Assembly (NCBI GenBank): GCA_036961355.1
Contig: JBALVL010000003.1
Location: 1 to 64,000 of the forward strand
DNA from: Motiliproteus sp036961355
GTDB lineage: Bacteria; Pseudomonadota; Gammaproteobacteria; Pseudomonadales; Balneatricaceae
Reading direction: 5' to 3'
Length of the DNA stretch: 64,000 nucleotides
Shown here: piece after piece, positions 35,352 through 44,669 of the stretch
How positions within the stretch are numbered: position 1 is the first letter of the stretch
Layout of the letters: every line of letters begins with the position of its first letter
Translations under genes and position numbers: made by a program
The notes under the pieces: generated by a model
Databases searched by the model: none
What the model was told of the DNA's origin: nothing
Seen by the model: only the letters and a program-made list of their open reading frames with translations

Positions 35352-36302
35352 TCAAGCTGAAAGCTTGGACGCGATCGCATCCATTAACTGACCGGCAATA
35401 TCGAGCCCAAACTGATCGTTGAGCTCACGAATACAGGTCGGGCTTGTGACGTTGATCTCGGTTAAGTAATCGCCGATCACATCCAGACCAACAAACAGCA
35501 ACCCTTTTTCGCGGATCACCGGCTTAACCTGCTCGCAGATCCAGCGGTCACGGTCGCTCAACGGGCGGCCAACACCAGTGCCGCCAGCGGCCAGGTTGCC
35601 GCGGGTTTCGCCCTGCGACGGAATCCGGGCCAACACGTAATCGACCGGCTCTCCATCGATCAGCAAGATGCGCTTATCGCCGTCAACAATCTCAGGAATA
35701 AAGCGTTGCGCCATAATCTGCTGCTGGCCCAGCTCGGTCAGCGTTTCCAGGATCACGCTGAGATTAGGGTCATCGGCCTTGGCGCGAAAGATCGAGGTGC
35801 CACCCATACCGTCGAGCGGCTTGTAGATCACATCCTGATGCTCGGCGTGGAATGCCTTGAGGAGCGCATTATCACGGCTAACCAATACCGGCGGGCAACA
35901 TTGGGGGAATTGGGTCGCAAACAGCTTCTCGTTACAGTCGCGCAGACTTTGCGGCCTATTGACCACCAGCACCCCTTCGCGTTCGGCTTGTTCGAGCAAG
36001 TAAGTGCTATACAGAAACTCATTATCGAACGGCGGGTCTTTACGCATCAGTACCACGTCCAACTCGGTCATCGGAAGCTGTTGGTACTCACCGCGCTCGA
36101 ACCAATTGTTGGGGTCGCGCTTTACGCTCAACGGTGCCATCGTTGCCATCGCCACCCCGTCACGCAGATAGAGTCCGGACTGCTCGATGTAATACAGCTG
36201 CCAGCCCCGGTCCTGCGCCGCCCACAGCATCGCCATGGTGCTGTCTTTCTTGTAATTTATCGCTTCGATCGGGTCCATCACCACGCCGATTTTAATACTC
36301 AT
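35352..36302 (-). CDS. gshB: Glutathione synthetase GshB
   Basis: GshB joins gamma-glutamylcysteine and glycine using ATP. The 316-residue form starting at ATG 36302 (MSIKIGVVMDPIEAINYKKD) matches the family length. The frame stays open for another 40 codons upstream, but these are non-conserved and cover a direct repeat. ATP-grasp features include DVIYKPLDGMGGTSIFR and RIPSQGETRGNLAAGG, with DVIGDYLTEINVTSPT at the metal site. It follows the conserved order tonB-gshB. Confidence 0.96.
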   Translation of the reverse strand: MSIKIGVVMDPIEAINYKKDSTMAMLWAAQDRGWQLYYIEQSGLYLRDGVAMATMAPLSVKRDPNNWFERGEYQQLPMTELDVVLMRKDPPFDNEFLYSTYLLEQAEREGVLVVNRPQSLRDCNEKLFATQFPQCCPPVLVSRDNALLKAFHAEHQDVIYKPLDGMGGTSIFRAKADDPNLSVILETLTELGQQQIMAQRFIPEIVDGDKRILLIDGEPVDYVLARIPSQGETRGNLAAGGTGVGRPLSDRDRWICEQVKPVIREKGLLFVGLDVIGDYLTEINVTSPTCIRELNDQFGLDIAGQLMDAIASKLSA

Positions 36303-36344
36303 GCAACAGCTCCTTAACAGCCGTAATTCAAACATTGGCGACAT

Positions 36345-36384
36345 AGTACCAGAGCCACAGAAATAAAGAGTACCAGAGCCACAG
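36345..36384. repeat. 16-bp perfect direct repeat upstream of gshB
   Basis: AGTACCAGAGCCACAG occurs at 36345-36360 and 36369-36384 (period 24, identical). It lies 43-82 bases upstream of the gshB start. Confidence 0.75.
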
Positions 36385-36520
36385 CGAAAATCAGCCGCCA
36401 GCTCGATACCGACACACAACAAAGGATGGAACTTAGGGGATCACCAGCAGGCCGCTATTAAAACGACACTCGCTGATCAGAAAACATATGGGAGGGATGT
36501 GTAGCCAGAAAATACGCGAT

Positions 36521-37249
36521 CTAACCCAGGTCTCCCCACAGATACTGCAATACACTCAGTGCGGCGACCGGTGCGGTCTCGGTGCGTAGCACTCGCGGTC
36601 CCAACCGCAGTGATTCAAAACCCTGTGATCGTGCTTGATCGATCTCGGCATCGCTGAGCCCGCCTTCTGGACCGATCAACAGCGCGCTGCTCGTCGGTAT
36701 CTGGCGTTGCGCCAGCGGCATTGCGGCATCGGGATGCAGCACCAGCTTCAATTCCGATTCACAGTCCGCCAACCACGTGCTCAGTGGCTGCGGCATAGCG
36801 ATCTGCGGTACCCGGCTGCGACCACTTTGCTCGCAGGCGCTAATCGCGACCTGCTGCCAGTGATCGACCCGCTTAGCCTGCCGTTCGGGATTGAGCTTAA
36901 CCTCACAGCGTTCGCTAAACAGCGGCACAATCCGGCTCACACCGAGTTCGGTCGCTTTCTGCACCACGTAGTCCATCCGCTCACCGCGTGACATCACTTG
37001 TCCCAACTCGACCTCCAATGCCGATTCGCTGGCACTGTCGATTTTGCTGCCAATCCGCACCCGAATCGCCCGTTTTGTCAATTCAATCAGCTCGGCATGG
37101 TGCTCATTGCCACCACCGTCGAACAAACGAATCGAGTCCCCAGGCCGCATCCGCAAGGCACGGCCGAGATGCTGAACTGCAGAATCATTCAGAGACAGCT
37201 CAGCCCCGTCGATCAGGGGCTGAGGTTCATAGACACGAGGTGATCGCAT
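36521..37249 (-). CDS. rsmE: 16S rRNA m3U1498 methyltransferase RsmE
   Basis: RsmE methylates U1498 of 16S rRNA at N3. The 242-residue SPOUT-class protein shows the trefoil-knot SAM site LLIGPEGGLSDAEIDQA and LGPRVLRTETAPVAAL, the N-terminal PUA-like region (HLGRALRMRPGDSIRLFDGGG) and QKATELGVSRIVPLFSERC. It follows metK on the same strand. Confidence 0.96.
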   Translation of the reverse strand: MRSPRVYEPQPLIDGAELSLNDSAVQHLGRALRMRPGDSIRLFDGGGNEHHAELIELTKRAIRVRIGSKIDSASESALEVELGQVMSRGERMDYVVQKATELGVSRIVPLFSERCEVKLNPERQAKRVDHWQQVAISACEQSGRSRVPQIAMPQPLSTWLADCESELKLVLHPDAAMPLAQRQIPTSSALLIGPEGGLSDAEIDQARSQGFESLRLGPRVLRTETAPVAALSVLQYLWGDLG

Positions 37250-37275
37250 GGCGTTTTACAGCGAACGAGAGCGGA

Positions 37276-38436
37276 TTAAAGTCCGGCAGCCTGACGCAGT
37301 GCATCAGCCTTGTCGGTCTTTTCCCAGGTAAAGTTAGGCTCTTCACGGCCAAAATGACCATAAGCCGCAGTCGCCCGGTAGATCGGACGCTTAAGATCCA
37401 GCATCTCGATCAAACCACGTGGTCGCAGGTCGAAGTGTTCACGAATCAGTGCCACGATCGCATCATCATCGAGTTTGCCCGTGCCAAAGGTATTAACGCT
37501 GATCGAGGTCGGCTCCGCCACGCCTATCGCGTACGAGATCTGAATCTCGCAACGCTCGGCCAGCCCGGCAGCTACGATGTTCTTGGCCACGTAACGACCT
37601 GCATATGCGGCTGAACGGTCAACCTTGGATGGATCCTTACCGGAGAACGCACCACCACCGTGGTGTGCCATGCCGCCGTAGGTATCAACGATAATTTTAC
37701 GGCCGGTCAGACCACAGTCACCCATCGGTCCACCGATGATGAACTGGCCGGTGGGGTTAATATGGAACTGGGTATCCTTATGTAACCACTCACCCGGCAG
37801 CACATGCTGGATAATCTCCTCCATCACCGCTTCGCGAATATCGGCTTGCTCGATACCGGGGGCATGCTGAGTCGACAACACCACGGCATCGATCGCCACT
37901 GGTTTGCCATTCTCGTAGCGCAACGTGACCTGCGACTTCGCATCCGGACGCAACCACGGCAGAATGCCCTTCTTACGTAACTGCGCCTGACGCTCGACCA
38001 GACGGTGGGCGTAGTAGATTGGCGCTGGCATCAGCACCTCGGTTTCGTTGGTGGCGTAACCAAACATCAGGCCCTGGTCACCGGCGCCGAGGTCTTTATC
38101 GTTAGCCTCGTCGACCCCCACAGCGATATCAACCGACTGCTTGCCGATCGCGTTGATCACAGCGCAAGAGGCACCGTCAAAACCAACATCTGAACTGGTG
38201 TAACCGATATCGAGGATCACCTGACGAACGATATCTTCCAGATCAACGTAGGTTGAAGTTCGCACCTCACCGGCGACAACCGCCATACCGGTCTTGACCA
38301 TCGTCTCAACCGCCACACGGGAGTTGGGGTCATCGGCCAGAATCGCATCAAGAATAGCGTCGGAAATCTGGTCTGCCATCTTATCGGGATGACCTTCAGA
38401 CACAGATTCAGAAGTGAAAACGGAGTAATTGCTCAT
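37276..38436 (-). CDS. metK: S-adenosylmethionine synthetase MetK
   Basis: MetK makes SAM from methionine and ATP. The 386-residue protein has all signatures: SVSEGHPDKMADQISDAILD, GAGDQGLMFGYATNE, the GGGAFSGKD P-loop-like motif and DCGLTGRKIIVDTYGG. The tktA gene is divergent, as in Pseudomonas, but the regulator and methyltransferase genes often found between them there are absent; 493 bases of gene-free sequence remain. Confidence 0.98.
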   Translation of the reverse strand: MSNYSVFTSESVSEGHPDKMADQISDAILDAILADDPNSRVAVETMVKTGMAVVAGEVRTSTYVDLEDIVRQVILDIGYTSSDVGFDGASCAVINAIGKQSVDIAVGVDEANDKDLGAGDQGLMFGYATNETEVLMPAPIYYAHRLVERQAQLRKKGILPWLRPDAKSQVTLRYENGKPVAIDAVVLSTQHAPGIEQADIREAVMEEIIQHVLPGEWLHKDTQFHINPTGQFIIGGPMGDCGLTGRKIIVDTYGGMAHHGGGAFSGKDPSKVDRSAAYAGRYVAKNIVAAGLAERCEIQISYAIGVAEPTSISVNTFGTGKLDDDAIVALIREHFDLRPRGLIEMLDLKRPIYRATAAYGHFGREEPNFTWEKTDKADALRQAAGL

Positions 38437-38929
38437 GATTTTTCCTTAATAATTGAATGCGTTATGAGCACGTCTGTACACTCGCTCAAACACAGTGACT
38501 TAATTACCAAGCTGGGAGCGGTAGGCGGTAGAGATCTCGCGCTAACAGACAGGCGCGGAGCCAGCTCCAGAATGGGGCGGCAATGATACCCGCATTAGAC
38601 TTAAACCGCACAAGAATTGACAGCCCTACCCTATGTAGCCACCGCTCTACAGCCATTTTTGACAGCAGGATCTCGAAAACACGGTGCCAAAACCCACAAT
38701 TCAAGCCGTATCGCAGCAGTAATCACCCATATAACACGGACATAACAACCACATGCCCAAAATGGCTCCATTGAACTCACTTTTTTTGCCGATAGATTTG
38801 ATGCTATCGGTCGAGTGCGAGAGAATACGGGCCTATTTTTTGGAACCCTTTTTCGAATCGGTTCATTTGAATTTTTAGGGGTCTTCAGAAGAAGGTCTCC
38901 AATTTTGCTCACACTAGGAGTTTTCCTTG
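38437..38929. other. 493-base divergent gap between metK and tktA
   Basis: No gene or known riboswitch is recognised. On the right it contains the likely tktA promoter and a dyad (38771-38810). On the left, minus-strand TATCAT (38588-38583) followed by a GC-rich stretch, with TTGTGC 19 bases upstream, is a weak metK promoter candidate. Confidence 0.5.
38771..38810 (+). promoter_or_regulatory. Likely tktA promoter overlapped by an inverted repeat
   Basis: TTGAAC (38771-38776), a 16-base spacer and TAGATT (38793-38798) make a reasonable sigma-70 promoter about 120 bases before tktA. CCGATAG (38789-38795) and CTATCGG (38804-38810) form a perfect 7-bp dyad with an 8-base centre covering the -10 and the expected start site, the position of a repressor operator. 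It has no terminator T-run on its 3' side in either direction. The protein that would bind it is unknown. Confidence 0.45.
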
Positions 38930-40924
38930 ATGCTGTCCCGCAGAGATCTAGCCAACGCAATCCGTGCCCTAAGCATGGACGCTGTCCAGCAAGCCAAATC
39001 CGGCCACCCCGGTGCGCCTATGGGCATGGCCGATATCGCCGAAGTTCTTTGGAACGACTACCTGCAGCACAATCCGGCCAATCCGCAGTGGATCAACCGC
39101 GACCGTTTCGTGTTATCCAACGGCCACGGTTCGATGCTGATCTACTCACTGCTGCATCTGTCGGGTTACGAGCTGAGCATCGCTGATCTGAAAAACTTCC
39201 GCCAACTGCACAGCAAGACCGCCGGTCACCCCGAGTACGGTTATGCACCGGGCGTCGAGACCACCACCGGACCGCTGGGTCAGGGGGTCGCCAACGCCGT
39301 CGGCATGGCGCTGGCTGAAAAGACTCTGGCTGGTCAGTTCAACCGTGAAGGTCACGACATCGTTGACCACTACACCTACACCTTCCTCGGCGACGGCTGC
39401 ATGATGGAGGGCATCTCGCACGAAGTTTGCTCGCTGGCCGGCACCCTGGGACTGGGCAAGCTGATCGCGTTCTACGATGACAACGGCATCTCGATCGACG
39501 GCGAAGTCGAAGGCTGGTTCACCGACGATACCGTTAAACGTTTTGAATCTTACGGCTGGCAGGTCATTCCGGCGATCGACGGTCACGATGCCGATGCAAT
39601 CCATGCCGCAATTGAAGCCGGTCGTGCCAATACTGATCAGCCGACACTGATCTGCTGCAAAACCACCATCGGTTTTGGCTCTCCCAACAAGCAAGGCAAG
39701 GAAGATTGCCACGGCGCACCTTTGGGCGAAGACGAAATTGCCCTGACCCGCAAAGCGCTGGGCTGGGAGCACGGTCCGTTCGAGATCCCTGAAGCAATTG
39801 CTGACGAGTGGGATGCCCGCGAACACGGTGTAGTAATCGAGAACAACTGGAACGTGCAGTTTGCCGAATACGCCGATGCTTACCCCGAACTGGCTTCCGA
39901 GTTCCTGCGCCGGATCAGCGGTGACCTGCCGCAAGATTTTGCCGAAAATTCACAAGCCTACATCGAAGAGCTGCAAGCCAAAGGCGAGACCATCGCCAGC
40001 CGTAAGGCGTCACAAAATGCGCTCAACGCTTACGGCCCACAGCTGCCCGAGCTACTGGGTGGTTCAGCCGATCTAGCCGGTTCCAACCTGACACTGTGGA
40101 GCGGTTGCAAGGGCGTCACTAAAGACGATGCCAGCGGCAATTATATGTACTACGGCGTTCGTGAATTCGGCATGTCGGCGATCATGAACGGCATCGCCCT
40201 GCACGGTGGCTTTATCCCGTACGGTGCCACCTTCCTGGTATTCATGGAATACGCCCGCAACGCGGTACGGATGGCGGCGCTGATGCAGCAGCGCACCATC
40301 TTCGTTTACACCCACGACTCTATCGGTCTAGGCGAAGACGGCCCGACCCACCAGCCAATCGAGCAGATCGCCAATCTACGCAACACCCCCAATCTGGATC
40401 TGTGGCGTCCGTGCGATGCGGTTGAATCAGCGGTTGCTTGGAAGAACGCCCTAGAGCGTGTCGACGGTCCGTCGGCGCTGATCTTCTCGCGTCAGAACCT
40501 GCCGCATCAGGACCGTTGCAGCGAGCGCCTGGCCAACATCAAGCGCGGCGGCTACATCCTGCGTGATTCGCAAGGCACCCCCGATGCGATCCTGATCGCC
40601 ACCGGCTCCGAAGTGGGTCTGGCAATGGATGCTGCCGAAGCGCTAAGCACACAAGGCCGTAATGTGCGGGTGGTTTCGATGCCCTGCACCGAAGCCTTTG
40701 AAGCTCAGTCCAACAGCTACCGCGAGTCGGTACTGCCAGCGGCGGTTTCTGTACGGGTAGCCATTGAAGCGGCCCATAGCGACTTCTGGTACAAGTATGT
40801 CGGTCTCAATGGCGCGGTTGTCGGCATGACCACCTTCGGTGAGTCAGCCCCAGCCGGTGAGCTGTTCAAACTGTTCGGTTTCACCGTCGACAACGTTGTA
40901 GCCAAGGTCAACGGATTACTGTAA
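38930..40924 (+). CDS. tktA: Transketolase
   Basis: A thiamine-diphosphate enzyme of the pentose phosphate pathway that transfers two-carbon ketol units. The 664-residue protein starts at ATG 38930 with AGGAG nine bases upstream; the TTG before it is unlikely. Signatures: GHPGAPMGMADIAEVLW, the TPP motif GDGCMMEGISHE...AFYDDNGIS, and THDSIGLGEDGPTHQPIEQ. It begins the run tktA-epd-pgk-fba. Confidence 0.98.
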   Translation: MLSRRDLANAIRALSMDAVQQAKSGHPGAPMGMADIAEVLWNDYLQHNPANPQWINRDRFVLSNGHGSMLIYSLLHLSGYELSIADLKNFRQLHSKTAGHPEYGYAPGVETTTGPLGQGVANAVGMALAEKTLAGQFNREGHDIVDHYTYTFLGDGCMMEGISHEVCSLAGTLGLGKLIAFYDDNGISIDGEVEGWFTDDTVKRFESYGWQVIPAIDGHDADAIHAAIEAGRANTDQPTLICCKTTIGFGSPNKQGKEDCHGAPLGEDEIALTRKALGWEHGPFEIPEAIADEWDAREHGVVIENNWNVQFAEYADAYPELASEFLRRISGDLPQDFAENSQAYIEELQAKGETIASRKASQNALNAYGPQLPELLGGSADLAGSNLTLWSGCKGVTKDDASGNYMYYGVREFGMSAIMNGIALHGGFIPYGATFLVFMEYARNAVRMAALMQQRTIFVYTHDSIGLGEDGPTHQPIEQIANLRNTPNLDLWRPCDAVESAVAWKNALERVDGPSALIFSRQNLPHQDRCSERLANIKRGGYILRDSQGTPDAILIATGSEVGLAMDAAEALSTQGRNVRVVSMPCTEAFEAQSNSYRESVLPAAVSVRVAIEAAHSDFWYKYVGLNGAVVGMTTFGESAPAGELFKLFGFTVDNVVAKVNGLL

Positions 40925-40937
40925 CGCGGGTCACAAT

Positions 40938-40965
40938 GACGCCGGTCGTTAACTCGTCCGGCGTC
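40938..40965 (+). terminator. GC-rich hairpin after tktA, possible weak terminator
   Basis: GACGCCGG (40938-40945) and CCGGCGTC (40958-40965) form a perfect 8-bp stem with a 12-base loop, 14 bases after the tktA stop. The following GCTGTTTAT is only modestly T-rich, so termination may be partial. Confidence 0.4.
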
Positions 40966-41012
40966 GCTGTTTATCTCGGCCGGCTCGTCCTGAGTTTCAT
41001 TCTGAACTAAGT

Positions 41013-41041
41013 GCAGCCTTAACCAGCCGCAGCCTAAACCC
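41013..41041. repeat. Imperfect 13-base direct repeat upstream of epd
   Basis: GCAGCCTTAACCA (41013-41025) and GCAGCCTAAACCC (41029-41041), period 16, lie 32-60 bases before the epd start. Confidence 0.4.
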
Positions 41042-41072
41042 GAAACAGAGCAACGCCCTTGAGTCGGAGTCT

Positions 41073-42164
41073 ATGAGTTTCAACATCGCCATTAACGGTT
41101 ACGGTCGTATCGGCCAATCGGTCCTGCGCGCACTCTATAGCGGAGCGCTGCAGCAAGATAATGGTGCCGCCCGGCCGTTTCGGGTGGTGGCGATCAATGA
41201 ACTGACCGACCTTGAAACGCTGACCTACCTGACCCGTTACGACACCACTCACGGCCGCTTTCCGATGGCGGTCGAGAACGACGGTCAGTACCTGATGATC
41301 GATGGCGACCGCATTCTGCCGCTGAACCAGCCCGACCCAGGCAAGCTGCCCTGGGCTGAGTTAGATATCGATCTGGTGCTGGAGTGCTCCGGCTCCTTTT
41401 GCGAACGATCGATCGCTCAACTGCACCTTGATGCTGGTGCCAAGCGCCTGCTGTTCTCACAACCGGCGGCCGCTAACATCGATGCCACCATCGTTTACGG
41501 TTATAACCAGCACCTGCTCAAGGCTGAACATCGGATCGCGTCCAGCGCTTCGTGTACCACCAATTGTGTGGTCCCGGTATTGGACCTGCTGCATCGCGAG
41601 TTTGGCATCGAGCAGGGGGTAACTACCACCATCCATTCGGCCATGAATGACCAGCCGGTGATCGACAGCAACCACCGTTCTGACCTGCGACTGTCCCGTA
41701 GCGCAATGCAATCGATCGTGCCTGTCAATACAGGCTTGGCCCGCGGCATCGATCGCCTGCTGCCCGAGCTTGCAGGGCGTTTTCAATGCAATCATGTACG
41801 GGTGCCGACCACCAACGTGTCGCTGATGGATCTGTCGTTGCAACTGACACGCCCAACCACTGTCGACGCGGTTAACTCGCTGCTGCGCCGAGCCGCCCAA
41901 GGCCCGTTGCAAGGACTATTGGGTTACACCGACGAACCGCATGCTTCGATCGATTTCAACACCGATCCGCGTTCTGGCATCGTCGACGGCTCCCAGACCC
42001 GCATCAGCGGCGACCGCTTACTTAAACTATTCTGCTGGTTCGATAACGAATGGGCCTTTGCCAATCGCATGCTTGATGTCGCCCACGCCTGGCTGCAAAC
42101 CGCCGACTCCGACGATCAACCGGCTCCGAATTCAAACTTTAAAGCTGACAGGAAAGTGCCATGA
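41073..42164 (+). CDS. epd: Erythrose-4-phosphate dehydrogenase Epd
   Basis: A GAPDH-family enzyme that oxidises erythrose-4-phosphate to 4-phosphoerythronate for pyridoxal phosphate synthesis. The 363-residue protein has the Rossmann motif INGYGRIGQSVLRAL and the catalytic cysteine in SASCTTNCVVPVLD. Epd rather than GapA is favoured by the INELTDLETLTYLTRYDTTHGRF region and the place between tktA and pgk. A role as a glycolytic GAPDH cannot be fully excluded. It overlaps pgk by 4 bases. Confidence 0.9.
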   Translation: MSFNIAINGYGRIGQSVLRALYSGALQQDNGAARPFRVVAINELTDLETLTYLTRYDTTHGRFPMAVENDGQYLMIDGDRILPLNQPDPGKLPWAELDIDLVLECSGSFCERSIAQLHLDAGAKRLLFSQPAAANIDATIVYGYNQHLLKAEHRIASSASCTTNCVVPVLDLLHREFGIEQGVTTTIHSAMNDQPVIDSNHRSDLRLSRSAMQSIVPVNTGLARGIDRLLPELAGRFQCNHVRVPTTNVSLMDLSLQLTRPTTVDAVNSLLRRAAQGPLQGLLGYTDEPHASIDFNTDPRSGIVDGSQTRISGDRLLKLFCWFDNEWAFANRMLDVAHAWLQTADSDDQPAPNSNFKADRKVP

Positions 42165-43333
42165 ACGTACTGAAAATGACCGACTTGGATCTTAGTGGTA
42201 AACGCTTATTGATTCGCGAAGACCTCAACGTCCCCGTCAAAGAGGGCAAAGTCACCAGCGATGCCCGGATCCGTGCCGCCCTGCCAACAATCGAGCACGC
42301 ACTCAACGCCGGTGCCAAGGTGATGCTGATGTCCCATCTGGGTCGCCCCATCGAAGGTGAGGTCGACCCCAGCTTCTCACTGGCTCCTGTCGCTGACCAC
42401 CTGGCCGAACTGCTGGGACGTGACGTGCCATTGATCAGCAACTGGCTCAACGGCGTCGGCCCACTCGACAACAATGACTCTGATCTGGTGCTGCTCGAAA
42501 ATGTTCGCTTCAACGCCGGCGAGAAACAAAATGTCGATGCGCTGGCACAGCAGATGGCCGCGCTGTGCGATATTTTCGTGATGGATGCCTTCGGTACCGC
42601 CCACCGCGCTCAGGCGTCGACCCACGGCGTCGCCAAATTCGCGCCCGTTGCATGCGCCGGCCCGTTACTGGCCAATGAACTCGATGCTCTGGGCAAAGCA
42701 CTGGATAAGCCCGCCCGGCCGATGGCCGCCATTGTCGGCGGCTCCAAAGTTTCAACCAAACTGACCGTACTCGAAACCTTGTCTGATAAGGTCGATCAGC
42801 TGATCGTCGGCGGCGGTATCGCCAACACCTTCCTCGCCGCTGCCGGTCACCCTGTCGGCAAGTCGCTGTACGAGGCCGACCTGATTGATCAGGCCAAGGC
42901 GTTGATGGCTAAGACCTCGATTCCGCTGCCGACCGATGTGGTCGTCGCCACCGAGTTCTCCGAATCCGCTACTGCCACCATTAAGCGAGTGGAAGACGTT
43001 GCTGAGGACGATATGATCCTCGATATTGGCCCGGAAACGGCCGCAACTTTGGCTAAACTAATGGGCAACGCCCGTACCGTAATCTGGAACGGTCCGGTCG
43101 GCGTATTCGAGTTCGATCAGTTCGGCGAAGGTACCAAGACACTGGCGCTGGCGATTGCCAACAGTGATGCCTTCTCAATCGCCGGCGGCGGTGACACGCT
43201 GGCAGCTGTGGATAAGTACCAGATCAGCGACAAAATCTCATATATTTCAACTGGCGGTGGTGCCTTCCTTGAGTTTGTCGAAGGTAAGGTATTACCTGCG
43301 GTGGCGATTCTTGAAGAAAGAGCGAAGAGCTAA
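42161..43333 (+). CDS. pgk: Phosphoglycerate kinase Pgk
   Basis: Pgk transfers phosphate between 1,3-bisphosphoglycerate and ADP. The 390-residue protein has the REDLNVPVKEGKVTSDARI motif (RxDxNVP class), MSHLGRP, VMDAFGTAHRAQAS, KPARPMAAIVGGSKVSTK and the nucleotide-binding VGVFEF and GGGDTLAA. The start overlaps the epd stop (ATGA), so the two are coupled. Confidence 0.98.
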   Translation: MNVLKMTDLDLSGKRLLIREDLNVPVKEGKVTSDARIRAALPTIEHALNAGAKVMLMSHLGRPIEGEVDPSFSLAPVADHLAELLGRDVPLISNWLNGVGPLDNNDSDLVLLENVRFNAGEKQNVDALAQQMAALCDIFVMDAFGTAHRAQASTHGVAKFAPVACAGPLLANELDALGKALDKPARPMAAIVGGSKVSTKLTVLETLSDKVDQLIVGGGIANTFLAAAGHPVGKSLYEADLIDQAKALMAKTSIPLPTDVVVATEFSESATATIKRVEDVAEDDMILDIGPETAATLAKLMGNARTVIWNGPVGVFEFDQFGEGTKTLALAIANSDAFSIAGGGDTLAAVDKYQISDKISYISTGGGAFLEFVEGKVLPAVAILEERAKS

Positions 43334-43429
43334 ATCAACAGATTTATCGAAATAATTCACAAAACAACAAGACCTCAGCATCGCGAGAATTTACCCATGC
43401 TGTTGAGTCGCAACCAAGAGAGATAAACC

Positions 43430-44494
43430 ATGGCTTTGATTAGTATGCGTCAACTGCTGGATCACGCAGCAGAACACGATTACGGTATTCCGGCTTTTAA
43501 CGTCAACAACCTTGAGCAGATGCGCGCCATCATGGAAGCGGCTGACAAGACCGATAGCCCGGTGATCGTGCAGGCTTCCGCCGGTGCCCGTAAATACGCC
43601 GGCTCCAACTTCCTCAAGCATATGATTCTGGCTGCAATCGAGGAGTTTCCGCATATTCCGGTCTGTATGCACCAGGATCACGGCACCTCACCCGCGATCT
43701 GCCAGCGTTCGATCCAGCTGGGTTTCTCATCGGTAATGATGGACGGTTCGCTGATGGCCGACGGCAAGACACCTAGTAGCTACGAGTACAACGTCGATGT
43801 CACCCGTCGTACCGTCGAGATGGCGCAAGCCTGCGGTGTTTCGGTCGAAGGCGAGCTGGGCTGTCTGGGTTCGCTGGAAACCGGTCAAGCCGGTGAAGAG
43901 GATGGCGTTGGCGCCGAAGGTACCCTGTCGCACGAGCAGATGCTAACCGACCCAGACGAGGCGGCAGACTTTGTTGCCAAGACCGGTTGTGACGCGCTGG
44001 CGATCGCTTGTGGTACCAGCCACGGCGCCTACAAATTTACCCGTCCACCGACGGGCGATGTGTTGTCGATCGACACCATCCGCAAGATCCACCAGCGTCT
44101 GCCCAACACCCATCTGGTGATGCACGGTTCCTCGTCTGTGCCGCAGGAGTGGCTGGCGGTGATCAACCAGTACGGCGGCGCTATCCCCGAAACTTACGGT
44201 GTGCCGGTCGAGCAGATCGTCGAAGGGATCAAGCACGGGGTCCGTAAGGTCAACATCGATACCGACCTGCGTCTGGCCTCAACCGGTGCGGTACGCCGTT
44301 TCTTGGCCGAGAACCCTGCCGAGTTTGACCCGCGTAAATTCCTCAAGGTCACCCAGACCGCCATGAGCGAAATTGCCGCTGCCCGATACCAAGCGTTTAA
44401 TACCGCCGGTCAAGCCAGCAAGATCAAAGCGATCTCATTGGAAGCGATGACCGAGCGTTACCTGTCTGGCGAGCTGGATCAGAAGGTTAATTAA
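43430..44494 (+). CDS. fba: Class II fructose-bisphosphate aldolase
   Basis: A zinc-dependent aldolase that cleaves or forms fructose-1,6-bisphosphate. The 354-residue protein has VCMHQDHGTSPAICQRSIQLGFSSVMMDGS with the zinc histidine, VEGELGCLGS, and VRKVNIDTDLRLA, typical of the Calvin-type class II group common in Pseudomonas. It lies 96 bases after pgk; the usual pyk gene is not between them. A strong terminator follows. Confidence 0.97.
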   Translation: MALISMRQLLDHAAEHDYGIPAFNVNNLEQMRAIMEAADKTDSPVIVQASAGARKYAGSNFLKHMILAAIEEFPHIPVCMHQDHGTSPAICQRSIQLGFSSVMMDGSLMADGKTPSSYEYNVDVTRRTVEMAQACGVSVEGELGCLGSLETGQAGEEDGVGAEGTLSHEQMLTDPDEAADFVAKTGCDALAIACGTSHGAYKFTRPPTGDVLSIDTIRKIHQRLPNTHLVMHGSSSVPQEWLAVINQYGGAIPETYGVPVEQIVEGIKHGVRKVNIDTDLRLASTGAVRRFLAENPAEFDPRKFLKVTQTAMSEIAAARYQAFNTAGQASKIKAISLEAMTERYLSGELDQKVN

Positions 44495-44570
44495 GCGGCT
44501 TAGCTACGTTAGACGCTCCACCTATCGACCACTTACAGATCGACTTAAGCGGTTGATCTGCTAGAGTTAA

Positions 44571-44594
44571 AGCAGCCTCAGGGCTGCTTTTTTG
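44571..44594 (+). terminator. Intrinsic terminator after fba
   Basis: AGCAGCC (44571-44577) and GGCTGCT (44582-44588) form a 7-bp stem with a 4-base loop, followed by a run of T ending at 44593. It closes the tktA-epd-pgk-fba run. Confidence 0.88.
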
Positions 44595-44669
44595 TTGGTG
44601 ATGACGAAAACTGATCACGCCAGATTCAACAAGATAATTGATCGCCCAATCGATAACGACAGGTCGCGT

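Noticed and set aside
36303..36422. 40-codon N-terminal extension of GshB
   Set aside because: Family homology starts at MSIKIGVVMDP; the extension covers a 16-bp direct repeat and is not protein-like.
36988..37614. 208-residue plus-strand frame spanning the rsmE-metK junction
   Set aside because: It runs antisense through two conserved genes and shows no family features.
39146..39934. 262-residue open frame on the minus strand inside tktA
   Set aside because: It lies wholly opposite the strongly conserved transketolase coding sequence and has no recognisable motif or ribosome site; it is a mirror of third-position composition.
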